In this document: positions 1 through 9,281 of the stretch, piece after piece
Position numbering within the stretch: position 1 is the stretch's first letter
How the letters are laid out: each line of letters starts with the position of its first letter
Assembly: GCA_947177165.1 (NCBI GenBank)
Contig: CAMWTP010000030.1
Location: forward strand, 1-64,000
Length of the DNA: 64,000 nucleotides
Direction: 5' to 3'
Source: an uncultured Lachnospiraceae bacterium
Lineage (GTDB): Bacteria > Bacillota > Clostridia > Lachnospirales > Lachnospiraceae
Translations under genes and position numbers: made by a program
The notes under the pieces: model-generated
Told to the model about the DNA's origin: nothing
What the model saw: only the letters and a program-made list of their open reading frames with translations
Database searches by the model: none

Positions 1-90
1 ATTTTTCCACCAAGGGGGTAGTGCGCCCAAAAATCACGTTATAGATTCACACTTCCCATACAGTAATCAAAACTATTTCTACAATATATG

Positions 91-1131
91 TCATATTGTT
101 ATATAATCTCTCTCTTTGAGAAAACATAGACGCCATAATTTTTTACAAATAATCACCGGATTTCTCTCCCCCATAATATCATGCATTAAATATTCTTTTT
201 TATCAAACTTGGCAAATTTTTTACTTCTCAAATCAAGTTGCTCCTCGTTCTTTAACATATCTCTCATTATTTCTATTTTCTTAAGATAATCTTTATATAA
301 TGTATAATAAAAAATTGGCTGTGCATATCCTGGATATAAATTAATTCCTATATCTACCTGATTGTTAATTAAATATTTCATTGCTTGAAAATGATAAAAA
401 ATAAGTGTGTGGATTCCCTTTTCCTCTTCAAATTTGATCTTAAACTCATTGCCATTTTTTTCCTTCAGTCTATATCTTGCAATATTCCATGGCGCTACAC
501 CAGCACCCGGATGTTTCAATACATGAACACCATCAAATCTTTTTTCCCAATCGTCAAGATACTTTTGATCCCCAAAATGGATTCCATCCTGAACAGCTGT
601 ACACAACTCCAAACACCGATCGCACCACCAGTTTAGTATATACATGCCATTATCTGTGGCATAAAATGTATTAAACTCAATGCAAAATCTTCCTGACAGT
701 TGTAAGATTCTGCGGTTTTCAATATTATTGCTCAAACGATGTTCTATAATACTCACATCACATCCACTTGCTTCTATTTCATCAAAAAGAACTTGTGGAT
801 TCGCATAAAAGTACATGTCAGCATCAATATATGTACACATACTTTCATGATATCTCTCTATCACATATTTTATTGCATGACAAGAACAGGTCCAACAATA
901 CTCCTGTTCTGTTCTATTTGATTTTGCTTCGAGTAATCTTTCATCTTCAAATTCGTGCAAAGATATTGGTATCAATTGATCACATCGATACTTTTGAAGT
1001 ACCTCACAACATTTATTATCAAAGGCAACAACATATAATTTAAAATTGTCAGTCACTCTCTTTAACGATTGAAACATAACAATTCCCTTATCGAGATAAC
1101 CACTGTTAAACAACGTGCAAAATATCATCAT
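91..1131 (-). CDS. Putative GT-A type glycosyltransferase
   Basis: This 346-residue protein begins with a short beta-strand typical of nucleotide-sugar transferases and has an aspartate-rich D-A-D motif near residues 103-105 (context YIDADMYF), the usual place for a metal and UDP-sugar binding DxD in GT-A enzymes. No membrane segment or signal peptide is evident, so it should act in the cytoplasm. It is the last gene of the long minus-strand glycan run, 28 bases after the flippase gene. Its donor and acceptor cannot be read from the sequence. It resembles GT8-like transferases more than the GT2 proteins elsewhere in the window. Confidence 0.65.
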   Translation of the reverse strand: MMIFCTLFNSGYLDKGIVMFQSLKRVTDNFKLYVVAFDNKCCEVLQKYRCDQLIPISLHEFEDERLLEAKSNRTEQEYCWTCSCHAIKYVIERYHESMCTYIDADMYFYANPQVLFDEIEASGCDVSIIEHRLSNNIENRRILQLSGRFCIEFNTFYATDNGMYILNWWCDRCLELCTAVQDGIHFGDQKYLDDWEKRFDGVHVLKHPGAGVAPWNIARYRLKEKNGNEFKIKFEEEKGIHTLIFYHFQAMKYLINNQVDIGINLYPGYAQPIFYYTLYKDYLKKIEIMRDMLKNEEQLDLRSKKFAKFDKKEYLMHDIMGERNPVIICKKLWRLCFLKERDYITI

Positions 1132-1159
1132 ATATCCACTTTCCCCTATTACACATAAT

Positions 1160-2923
1160 TTAGCTCCTCATCCATGCTTTCTTGTCCCTGATCTCATATA
1201 TTTTGTCACAGTTCTGTATCGTCGACAACCGATGCGCAATAATAATCAATGTTTTCGTTCCCTGCAGCGCATCAATCGCTTCCATCACTGCACGCTCTGT
1301 GTCATTATCAAGTGCTGAAGTTGCCTCGTCCAGTATCAAAATATCCGGATCATGATAGAGTGCCCTGGCAATCGCAATTCTCTGTCTCTGCCCGCCAGAC
1401 AGCTTGATACCGCGCTCCCCGACAACTGCGTCAAGTCCACCCTCCATATCTTCCACGACTGACTTCATCTGTGCCTGATCCAGCGCATGCCAGACTTTCT
1501 CGTCTTCTATCTCCTGCTCGGGAATACCAAATGCTATGTTCCGCCTGATCGTATCATCAATAAGAAACACCATCTGTGGCACATATCCTATCATTTTCGA
1601 CCAACTCGATTGTATGGAAAAAATATCTGTACCATCAACCGTTACTTTACCTCTTTCTGGTTTTAATAAACCTAGTAGTATATCTGCCAAAGTAGACTTT
1701 CCCGCACCTGATTCACCGATCAATGCCACTGATTCCCCCTTATTTATCTCAATATCCAAATATTCCAACACCAACGGCAGATTATCCTGATACTGCCAAG
1801 ATACCCGCTTTACTTCTATTTTAGAACAGAATCCTGTCATTTTTGTTTCATTCATCTCAGACTCAATATCTCCAATAGTATCCTGATATCTTTCAGCATC
1901 TATCAGATTATCATAGGCGGCTTCCAAAGACGGGCGCATATATACAAGTCCATTCATCGCGTTTGTCAGGGTTGACACTGAAGGCAGTATCCGCACAGCC
2001 GCAATTCCTATTGCTCCCAATGCCGTCACAAACTCTAAGTTATTTCCCGCCTTACCATAACTGACTGTAACAACAACCAGCAGACTTCCAATAAATACAG
2101 TTTCTATCAAGCGGCTGGGTGTTTTGCTAATCCAGAGATATGTTGTATTACTCTCCGCCGCCTTCTGCGCAGAATCAGCGAATTGCTGTATAAAATAAGA
2201 TTTTCGGTGCGCTACTGATATTTCCTTTATACCGTTAACCGCCTGATTCATATGCTTAAATTTCTCAGCAAACGCTTCCCTTGTCTGCGCTCCGCATCTA
2301 CCTATTATCCCTTTAAATCCCATAATGATCACAAGCGCTGTAATCACGGCAACTGCCAGCAATGACAATGCCATAAACGGATTCATACATATCAAAAAGA
2401 TGCCAATGACAAGGCACGTTAAGCCTTCCGAAAAAATACTTGAATACCCATCTAAAACAGAAGCCACATTCACAATATCACTGTTTACACCACGGATAAT
2501 CTCCGCACTATTCGTCCGCAGGAAAAATGTGTACGGCTGCTTCATATATGAAGACAGCATTTTTACATTCAAATCTTTCTCCAGTCGATTCCTGTAACGG
2601 CTCTGATAGTAATTCACATATAATATAAAAGCATTTTTCACAATATATATCACAATAATCACGCCAGATACCACATACATGAGCTGCCTGTACTCTGTAA
2701 TCTGAAATAGATCTATAATCGGAGTAACATACTGATTTGTCATGATCTTCTCCGGCTCAAGCATGGTGATGATAAATGGAACGATAACCCCTACTCCCAG
2801 CATCTCTAACATCGACACGATCATAAGCAGAAAAAACAGGATGATTCCGTCCCGTTTTTGTTTCCTATTCAATATCCGTACCAATTTTCCAAACATGGAA
2901 AAAAAAGTTTTTACGTTCCTCAT
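1160..2923 (-). CDS. PglK-like ABC transporter (lipid-linked oligosaccharide flippase), copy 1
   Basis: This is a half-transporter with an N-terminal membrane domain (about residues 25-320) fused to an ATPase domain (about 370-580). Walker A is GESGAGKST near 403-411, the LSGGQ signature is near 508 and Walker B is ILILDEA near 528. The length of 587 residues fits MsbA/PglK-type exporters, which flip undecaprenyl-linked glycans across the membrane. The setting among glycosyltransferases supports glycan export rather than drug efflux. A second related copy lies at 21402-23201, so the locus may build and export two different lipid-linked units. An AAGGGG sequence precedes the ATG. Confidence 0.85.
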   Translation of the reverse strand: MRNVKTFFSMFGKLVRILNRKQKRDGIILFFLLMIVSMLEMLGVGVIVPFIITMLEPEKIMTNQYVTPIIDLFQITEYRQLMYVVSGVIIVIYIVKNAFILYVNYYQSRYRNRLEKDLNVKMLSSYMKQPYTFFLRTNSAEIIRGVNSDIVNVASVLDGYSSIFSEGLTCLVIGIFLICMNPFMALSLLAVAVITALVIIMGFKGIIGRCGAQTREAFAEKFKHMNQAVNGIKEISVAHRKSYFIQQFADSAQKAAESNTTYLWISKTPSRLIETVFIGSLLVVVTVSYGKAGNNLEFVTALGAIGIAAVRILPSVSTLTNAMNGLVYMRPSLEAAYDNLIDAERYQDTIGDIESEMNETKMTGFCSKIEVKRVSWQYQDNLPLVLEYLDIEINKGESVALIGESGAGKSTLADILLGLLKPERGKVTVDGTDIFSIQSSWSKMIGYVPQMVFLIDDTIRRNIAFGIPEQEIEDEKVWHALDQAQMKSVVEDMEGGLDAVVGERGIKLSGGQRQRIAIARALYHDPDILILDEATSALDNDTERAVMEAIDALQGTKTLIIIAHRLSTIQNCDKIYEIRDKKAWMRS

Positions 2924-2957
2924 ACATTCCCCTTAAAAAACCTTGTCAGACAATAAG

Positions 2958-3401
2958 CTATCCTGGCGCTGAACTCATGGTACCTGCCATCATGCATTTC
3001 TTCATATTCTCGTATTGTAGCAATGATATAATCTTATGCATTCCTGCGTTGTTTTTCAGTATCTCACTATTTAAGTTCATATGCTTTTGCATATCATTTC
3101 CGCACTCATTTCCATTAACCGGAGATATTTTATCCTCAGTTGAAAACCCAAAACTCCTCTAAGCTTTTCGTCTGCAGGCGATATGCAGGTTCTAAAATTA
3201 TACCAGTTTTGTTTCTTATGATTGCAATATTCAAGAGAATCCTGCCATTATATTCCTATAATCCATTTGCGCATTTTCGCAGATCATACACTCTGATCTG
3301 GTCAGATATCTATGATCAGGATGCCTTGGCATAAAGTGTTCAATGTCACAATCTGTATTATTGAAAAATTCAGGCTCCACCCTCTTTTGTATATACAGCA
3401 T
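2958..3401 (-). pseudogene. Remnant of PtuB-like HNH endonuclease (Septu family), frameshifted
   Basis: Reading the minus strand from an ATG at 3399-3401 gives an open frame of 56 codons (stop at 3231-3233). It starts M-L-Y-I-Q-K-R and contains CDIEHFMPRHPD, the IEHF-x-P core of TIGR02646/PtuB HNH proteins, followed by MDYRN. The frame then stops. A neighbouring frame continues with CNHKK and ISPADEK, and a third continues with KISPVNG and HMNLNSEILKN, a typical PtuB C-terminal sequence, ending at 2958-2960. About 30 residues normally found between the start and IEHF, including a zinc-binding CxxC, are missing. The start overlaps the end of the ATPase remnant upstream. The gene is therefore broken by deletion and frameshift. 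Confidence 0.7.
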
Positions 3402-3882
3402 TCACTCTTCTTCCTTTTCTGATTATGATCCGTGCTTTAACGGTATCTGCATTTCTACTACATGTAATCTGATCAATCTCGTCTGCCACTTTTTCTGCTT
3501 TGTCATACTCCCTGTTATCCAGCAATCCATACATTAATCCGACTTTCTGCTTAATAACATAACTCACAGAATCGGTGTGCGTGGCATCTTCAAGCACTGT
3601 GTTGGAGTCGACTCCAAAATATGGGCAGATACGTTCACAACTGATTTCTTCCTGCTGCCTTTCGAGCCTAAACACGTTGTAATCATCTATCACTTCTCCC
3701 AAAGCTTGTGGGGAATGTGTCGTTATGATAAATTGTATATTAGGAAATGTTCTTTTGAACACATTAACAATTTTCCGCTGCCACGAAACGTGCATATGCA
3801 ATTCCATAATGTATCTCCTTATTTTAACATTGTTCCCACCAAGCTGCAAGCAAATACGATAATCTTTATTATTCCTCATCAA
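3370..3882 (-). pseudogene. C-terminal remnant of a PtuA-like AAA ATPase (Septu family)
   Basis: The 170-codon frame has about 25 non-homologous N-terminal residues. It then reads MELHMHVSWQRKIV, FPNIQFIITTHSPQ (the H-loop region, near residues 47-59) and LGEV, which is the Walker B to C-terminus half of COG3950/PtuA-type ATPases. A normal protein would have DEIEL here. The join falls inside Walker B, so the acidic residues and everything before them, including Walker A, are absent. The acidic helical tail and KARIIIRK sequence also fit PtuA. The 5' end overlaps the end of the glycosyltransferase gene at 3869. It could be translated but cannot be an active ATPase. Confidence 0.75.
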
Positions 3883-4816
3883 AATTGATCCGCTTCTCCT
3901 CCACCACCAGCGGTCTTTTGATTACGCGTGTATTGATATTTAATATATATTCTCCCAGTAGCCCGATAAAGAACAGCTGCAGCGAACCGATCACATAGAT
4001 CCCCAATATCATCGGCGCATTGCCCGCCTGAAAGCCATTCCAGTTGACAAGCTTCATGACCAGGTAAATCAATGCTACCAGCAGACTAAGTCCGGATGAA
4101 ATAAATCCCAAAAGCGTGGCAAGGCGCAATCCTACTTTCGTATATGAAGTAATACTCAGCATCGCCGCGTCATACAAACTATAAAAATTATTGTGTGTTT
4201 TTCCGGCTCTTCTCTGCGGCTGCTCATACTCGATCTCTTTTCGGTTGAACCCATGTCCATACTCCGCCACAATACCACGCAGAAACGGAATCGGATCATC
4301 CAGTTCCTTCAAAATATTGATAAAAGTCTTGTCATACAGACCAAACCCTGTAAAATGCTCTATCATCTGCGTTGCCGACATACTCTTGATCATTTTGTAA
4401 TAAACAGATCTCAGAAAATATATGACTGGATTCTCCCTGCTGCTTGTCTTGATCGCAGAGACAATCTTGTGTCCCTTTTCCCATTCCGCCACAAATCTTG
4501 GCACCAACTCCACAGGATCCTGAAAATCGCAGCACATGGATATCGTGCAGTCCCCTGTCGTCTGGCACAGTCCATAAAACGGCGAATTGAACTGTCCGAA
4601 GTTTGTCACATTAAAGATCGCCTTGATCTTCTTATTCTGCGAGCAGATCTTCTCAAGCTTGTCTCTCGTCCCGTCCGTAGAACAGTTATCGATAAACAGA
4701 ATCTCATATTCGTAATTACTCAGTTCCGTTTCCAGCATATTCACCACTGCCTCGCTGATTGGCTCCACATTCTCCACTTCGTTAAAACAGGGAATCATCA
4801 CACTAATCTTTTTCAT
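3869..4816 (-). CDS. GtrB/DPM1-like GT2 glycosyltransferase with two membrane segments
   Basis: This 315-residue protein has an N-terminal GT2 domain (MKKISVMIPCFNE; acidic motif CDFQDP) and two C-terminal membrane segments ending in GEYILNIN. That is the layout of enzymes that load a sugar onto undecaprenyl phosphate for later use outside the membrane. The ATG at 4816 was chosen because GGAGGG lies four bases upstream; an upstream start at 4840 would add eight residues. It is a close paralogue of 13628-14587. It follows the epimerase gene at 4842, and large membrane proteins of GT-C type nearby could use its lipid-linked product. Confidence 0.82.
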   Translation of the reverse strand: MKKISVMIPCFNEVENVEPISEAVVNMLETELSNYEYEILFIDNCSTDGTRDKLEKICSQNKKIKAIFNVTNFGQFNSPFYGLCQTTGDCTISMCCDFQDPVELVPRFVAEWEKGHKIVSAIKTSSRENPVIYFLRSVYYKMIKSMSATQMIEHFTGFGLYDKTFINILKELDDPIPFLRGIVAEYGHGFNRKEIEYEQPQRRAGKTHNNFYSLYDAAMLSITSYTKVGLRLATLLGFISSGLSLLVALIYLVMKLVNWNGFQAGNAPMILGIYVIGSLQLFFIGLLGEYILNINTRVIKRPLVVEEKRINFDEE

Positions 4817-4841
4817 TTTACCCTCCACCAGATATACCACT

Positions 4842-5783
4842 TCACCCTATCACACTGCGGACTGTATCCCGAATCCCTTCCTCAAAGGTTACACCGGGTT
4901 CAAATCCTGTATCCTGTCTAAGCTCTGTAAGATCTGCTCCCAGATACATGACCTGCTTCTCGCTATATGGGATATCTCCCATCCCCAGCTCTCCTGCAAA
5001 TCCGTTTTGCTCTTCCACTGCTTGACGAATCTGCAGGATGTAATCTTTTAACGGTTTCATCTGTCCGCTCCCTAACACATATACCTTGTTATTAATCCCT
5101 CTCTCTGCAAGAAGCAGCATCGCTGCCGCTGCATCCGCACTGTAGAGATAATCCCACATCTGTTCGCCAGGTGTGAATCCTGCACGCTCACCGCATGCCA
5201 GTTTTCTGATCGTGGACATTACCATGGAACCCTGTCCATCATATGGTCCGTATACGCTGAGAATCCTCACCCAGATATGCCTCATTCCCAATGCTCCACA
5301 CTGCTGCCTGCTCATCTGACCCGCACATAGCTTCGCCATACCATATCCATTCTCAGGCCAAACAGGTGTCTGGGCTGTCAGTAAACCCTCCACCCTTCCG
5401 TACTCCGCCTGCGAACCAGCCCCGATAAAAGTATCGCAACCAAGCCTGTGTGCCAGCCCCACTGCTTCTATTGTATACTGAATGTTTCGAATTTGCAATG
5501 GCATATCATCGCGCAACGCACCCGTTGTCCCTTCCCATGCAAAATGATAAAAAATATTGGCGCTCTCCGTCTCTGCTAAACCAAGCTCTTTCCTGCCAAG
5601 CCAACTCAGATCCGCCAAGTCAGCCCTAACGACGTGAACATATGGATTCTGTGGTATCTGTTCAATCCGTGATGACTTTTTATGGCAGACTGCCACCACA
5701 TGAATCTTCTCTTTAACACATCGTTTGATGAGTGCCATACCGATCGTACCCGTAGGTCCTGTGATGACTATCTTCTTATCCAT
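4842..5783 (-). CDS. NAD(P)-dependent sugar epimerase/reductase (extended SDR), copy 1
   Basis: The 313-residue protein opens with a Rossmann dinucleotide motif (GPTGTIG, residues 9-15) and has a YGMAK catalytic Y-x-x-x-K, both typical of extended short-chain dehydrogenases acting on nucleotide sugars. It shares its C-terminal pattern (KPLKDYI, GDIP, TGF-P, FEEGIR) with the paralogue at 12693-13616. The two flank a TPP-dependent enzyme, so each may reduce or epimerise a product of that step. The exact substrate is not readable. Confidence 0.75.
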   Translation of the reverse strand: MDKKIVITGPTGTIGMALIKRCVKEKIHVVAVCHKKSSRIEQIPQNPYVHVVRADLADLSWLGRKELGLAETESANIFYHFAWEGTTGALRDDMPLQIRNIQYTIEAVGLAHRLGCDTFIGAGSQAEYGRVEGLLTAQTPVWPENGYGMAKLCAGQMSRQQCGALGMRHIWVRILSVYGPYDGQGSMVMSTIRKLACGERAGFTPGEQMWDYLYSADAAAAMLLLAERGINNKVYVLGSGQMKPLKDYILQIRQAVEEQNGFAGELGMGDIPYSEKQVMYLGADLTELRQDTGFEPGVTFEEGIRDTVRSVIG

Positions 5784-5818
5784 TTCAATAAGTTTCTCCC
5801 CTCCCGAACAAATACTTT

Positions 5819-7783
5819 TTAAAACACCAACATAGAGATCGTCCAGTCCCCATGCTGATACTCCCTATATTCTGCGTCCGCATAATGTTTCTGAACCTGC
5901 TGTGCCCTATCCCCACCTAACAGTGATGAATATATAAAACAATGTTTGTCCTTTTCCTGCAGTGGCAGCTGCATAATGTCTGCCTCACCATTCCATTCGT
6001 ATGTGATGAAAGAAATCGTATCCTCCCCCTCATAGTTCGACCTCTTCCTGTCCTTCACTGACCAATGTGTAAGCGCAGAACATCCGTACTCATAATTCTC
6101 CATCTCCTGCATCAGCCCGTCAAAAATATTCGGCGAATCGCCATACATCGGCATAATCACCATGCAATCATTTTCAACTGCAAAAGCTATTGCCTCATTG
6201 ACCGCATACTCCATATCCAGCATCTGTTTGTTATAGATCATACTATCTCCCGGAACTGGCGCTCCAGTCGTAAACATCCGTCCCTGCCCCGTATCAAGCA
6301 CAGCAAAACACAGTCTACTGACAGGATCGATCGTCAGATACGACGATGCCAGCATCAGACAGGCAAGAATGCCAACTAAGATATCTACCGCTTTTTCCTT
6401 AAGCATCCTTAACAGCAGATATCCTCCGATCAAATATAATACTGCTGGCATCTGCGCCGCATACCGTGCGTGGTTTACAGTCTTAAACACAACATTAAAC
6501 AGCGTAAAACCCAGTGTGCTCACTGCCAGTGGTACAAACCACCAGGCCAGCCCTTTCTTTACCGCTCTCCCTGTCGTCAGGCAAATACTTCCCAAAACAA
6601 TAATACCTGTAAAAATCCAGCTAAAATTAAATATATATAGAACTTTCAGCTTGTCTGCCATATAAACCGCATCAAGTGCAGTTCCCCCATTTCCAGCGTT
6701 CCAGCCGCCCAGAAAAAGATAGGTAATCACCCACAGCATGCCCGTAAGAAGCATCGGATAATAGTATATCCTCCTGAACAGACTGCTGATCCTTTCTGTG
6801 ACCTTTACATCATTCTGCTGCACGATCTCCACGACCACCATGCCCACACATAATGCTCCATAGGAAACGATTGCCGGTTCCTTAGTAAAACACGCAAACA
6901 GCGCTGCCACAAAATGCAGAACCCACTCCCGTCTCAGCCAGAAATACAGCATACAGACAAACAGACACATCGTCGCATAATCGAGACTGTAATAATTGAC
7001 CATACCGAGCGTATACGGCGACCATGCATACATAGCGGTGAGCAGCAGGTAAGTCCACCTGCTCTTTCCCGGAACGATCTGACGCATGATCCCCCAGAAT
7101 GCCACGATACTTGACAGGTACATGACCATATTTGTCACTGCCATCGCATAACCAGTATCTGGAACAATTGCCCTAACGAGACAAAACAGCACGCCATAAC
7201 CTTGTGCCAGGTGCGCGTATGCACCCAGGCTGCTCATAGAATGAATATCCATCGCCCTGCAGGCCTGTTCATACAATGCGCCGTCCCAACGAAACTGCAG
7301 CATTGTAGGAAATATGCCTAGGGTACCTGCTGCCGCAAGCAAAATAATTAGTTTCCAATTTGTCTTCAACCATAACAAAATCCCACAAAGCCCTTTGACA
7401 AATGAACACTTCAAAACACGCCAGCTGTAACCTAATGCTAAGATCCATATGATATCTGACAACAACAGCCAAAAACCACCAGATCTTATATCGGATAGAA
7501 AAATCAATGCAAATGCGGCAAGAATACCAAAATTCAAAATTCGGAGCTGTCTTCCAAGATGCGGTGCCCGCCAGTACGTTTGAAAAAGCATTACACAGCA
7601 TACATAAAGGAATGCCGTAATCAGTGTACTTATAAAGTGCAGTACCTTGAATACATCTCCCTGATATACAATTGTCGACAGACACCACGTCATGTAAAAT
7701 GCCAGAACAGCACAGACGCCTGCAAGCAAATTACATACCTTATAATGTCTGCCTATTATTTTTTTATATGCACCATACCACAT
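5819..7783 (-). CDS. Large polytopic membrane protein, GT-C glycosyltransferase-like
   Basis: The 654-residue protein has about a dozen hydrophobic segments over residues 15-475 and a soluble C-terminal part of roughly 150 residues. An acidic RWDGALYEQ sequence lies in the first large external loop, where GT-C enzymes hold their catalytic aspartate. Proteins of this layout transfer a sugar from a polyprenyl phosphate carrier on the outer face of the membrane. It lies just upstream of the epimerase and GtrB-like genes that could supply such a donor. The assignment is from topology and context only. Confidence 0.6.
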   Translation of the reverse strand: MWYGAYKKIIGRHYKVCNLLAGVCAVLAFYMTWCLSTIVYQGDVFKVLHFISTLITAFLYVCCVMLFQTYWRAPHLGRQLRILNFGILAAFALIFLSDIRSGGFWLLLSDIIWILALGYSWRVLKCSFVKGLCGILLWLKTNWKLIILLAAAGTLGIFPTMLQFRWDGALYEQACRAMDIHSMSSLGAYAHLAQGYGVLFCLVRAIVPDTGYAMAVTNMVMYLSSIVAFWGIMRQIVPGKSRWTYLLLTAMYAWSPYTLGMVNYYSLDYATMCLFVCMLYFWLRREWVLHFVAALFACFTKEPAIVSYGALCVGMVVVEIVQQNDVKVTERISSLFRRIYYYPMLLTGMLWVITYLFLGGWNAGNGGTALDAVYMADKLKVLYIFNFSWIFTGIIVLGSICLTTGRAVKKGLAWWFVPLAVSTLGFTLFNVVFKTVNHARYAAQMPAVLYLIGGYLLLRMLKEKAVDILVGILACLMLASSYLTIDPVSRLCFAVLDTGQGRMFTTGAPVPGDSMIYNKQMLDMEYAVNEAIAFAVENDCMVIMPMYGDSPNIFDGLMQEMENYEYGCSALTHWSVKDRKRSNYEGEDTISFITYEWNGEADIMQLPLQEKDKHCFIYSSLLGGDRAQQVQKHYADAEYREYQHGDWTISMLVF

Positions 7784-7797
7784 ACTTTCCCCAAGAC

Positions 7798-9270
7798 CTA
7801 TTCTTCCAAGAAAATATAAACTGCATCCTTACCGTAAAAATTCGCTATTGTCCGGTTTGCATGCTCTTTGTCTATATCATAATACCCTATTCGAAACTGC
7901 GGATTGATCATACAAGTAGTATCCTTCACCTCTTTGACCGTAATCTCGACGATACTTCCTGCCGCTTCCTCAATCTGTTTATATACTCCTATACAATAAT
8001 CGGAATACTCTTTGTATATCCCGTTATACCACTCCCGTGTTTCACGCACAAATGGAACTTCCTTAGACTTCCGATTACCTACTATCACAATCAGCACCAA
8101 TGCAGAAACGATCAGTATCACATTCTCTAAGCGACATGTAACTGCAAAAGATGGGAACTTTCTCTGGAACCATCCTCTCCAATAAAACAATGTCAAAAAT
8201 GTAAACAGATAAATTGCAGCATCTGATATAAAATTACTCCGACATATAATTGGATATATATCCTTCCCATATCCCAACATCACTGGAAATATAATAGTTG
8301 AAACAAAACAAAATGATACCATGGAAAATAGACCTGGCAAATAAAATCCATACTTGCTGTTATTACTCTTACATATAAGCAAATACACTAAGAGAATCAC
8401 AATAATCGCAATATATATCGGATTTTTCAGAAACATTTCCATCCTGGAAAACGCATATGCAAAGGAATCTATCACTGCCTCAATCAATCTGCTGAGCGTT
8501 AGAGGCTCCCCTGCCCTAATATAATTTCCGGGAGCCAATCCATTGATCATCGCTCCTACCAGAACTACTCCAAAGACAGTTCCCGACACTGCTTTTTCTT
8601 TCTTAACACAGAATCCCCAAATTGCTGACAGGAAATACAAAATACAACAGAAAGCAGCAATATTCAACGCTCCGCCACTTCCCCAAAATCCAAGTATTGC
8701 CGCCAAAATCGCCGCCTTTTTACTTCTGCTTTGTAATGCATACAAAAATAAGGCAATACCGAAAAATATAAATGATGTTATCAACAAATACTGAACCGAT
8801 GTGATAAACCAGTAAAAATCTTCTTGTTCTCCATAATGAATGAGCGCATTAAAACATAAAAGCAGCAAAATATACACTGGCAGTATCTTCTTTCTATTAT
8901 ATCCCATAACATAAATTATTACAGTCCTCAACACTGCATACACTGCCATATAAAAGATAATAGCATTTAACAACTCAAATATACGAATTCCCCAAACGTT
9001 GCAATTAATAATTGCCGAAAAAAAATACCCAAGAAAAGACGATGTATAACACCCGCAAAACGTCTTATAATACTCCCACGTCTTGGCAAGCGACATAGTG
9101 ATTAAATTATACCCCTGCTGCATCAGTTCCCGTCCATAATATGCATAATGAAAATCATCCTGCACAGGATAAGAGTACATCGTCAGTACAAGTGAAGGCA
9201 ACGTTAAAACAATAATCAATCCTATATAAATGATATACTTCACTATCTGCAAGATTTTCTTCTGCATCAC
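7798..9270 (-). CDS. Polytopic membrane protein, DUF6056-like (possible GT-C)
   Basis: This 490-residue protein has an N-terminal membrane segment followed by YPVQDDFHYAYYG, a two-aspartate sequence placed just after the first helix as in GT-C transferases. About ten further hydrophobic segments follow and a short soluble tail ends the protein. The pattern recalls the DUF6056 group of membrane proteins found in polysaccharide clusters. A sugar-transfer role on the outer membrane face is inferred. It is 12 bases downstream of the next membrane-protein gene. Confidence 0.6.
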   Translation of the reverse strand: MMQKKILQIVKYIIYIGLIIVLTLPSLVLTMYSYPVQDDFHYAYYGRELMQQGYNLITMSLAKTWEYYKTFCGCYTSSFLGYFFSAIINCNVWGIRIFELLNAIIFYMAVYAVLRTVIIYVMGYNRKKILPVYILLLLCFNALIHYGEQEDFYWFITSVQYLLITSFIFFGIALFLYALQSRSKKAAILAAILGFWGSGGALNIAAFCCILYFLSAIWGFCVKKEKAVSGTVFGVVLVGAMINGLAPGNYIRAGEPLTLSRLIEAVIDSFAYAFSRMEMFLKNPIYIAIIVILLVYLLICKSNNSKYGFYLPGLFSMVSFCFVSTIIFPVMLGYGKDIYPIICRSNFISDAAIYLFTFLTLFYWRGWFQRKFPSFAVTCRLENVILIVSALVLIVIVGNRKSKEVPFVRETREWYNGIYKEYSDYCIGVYKQIEEAAGSIVEITVKEVKDTTCMINPQFRIGYYDIDKEHANRTIANFYGKDAVYIFLEE

Positions 9271-9281
9271 TTCTCAACCTC

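Noticed and set aside
1..90. Possible gene end or regulatory site at the left edge
   Set aside because: No frame, hairpin or promoter pattern strong enough to report.
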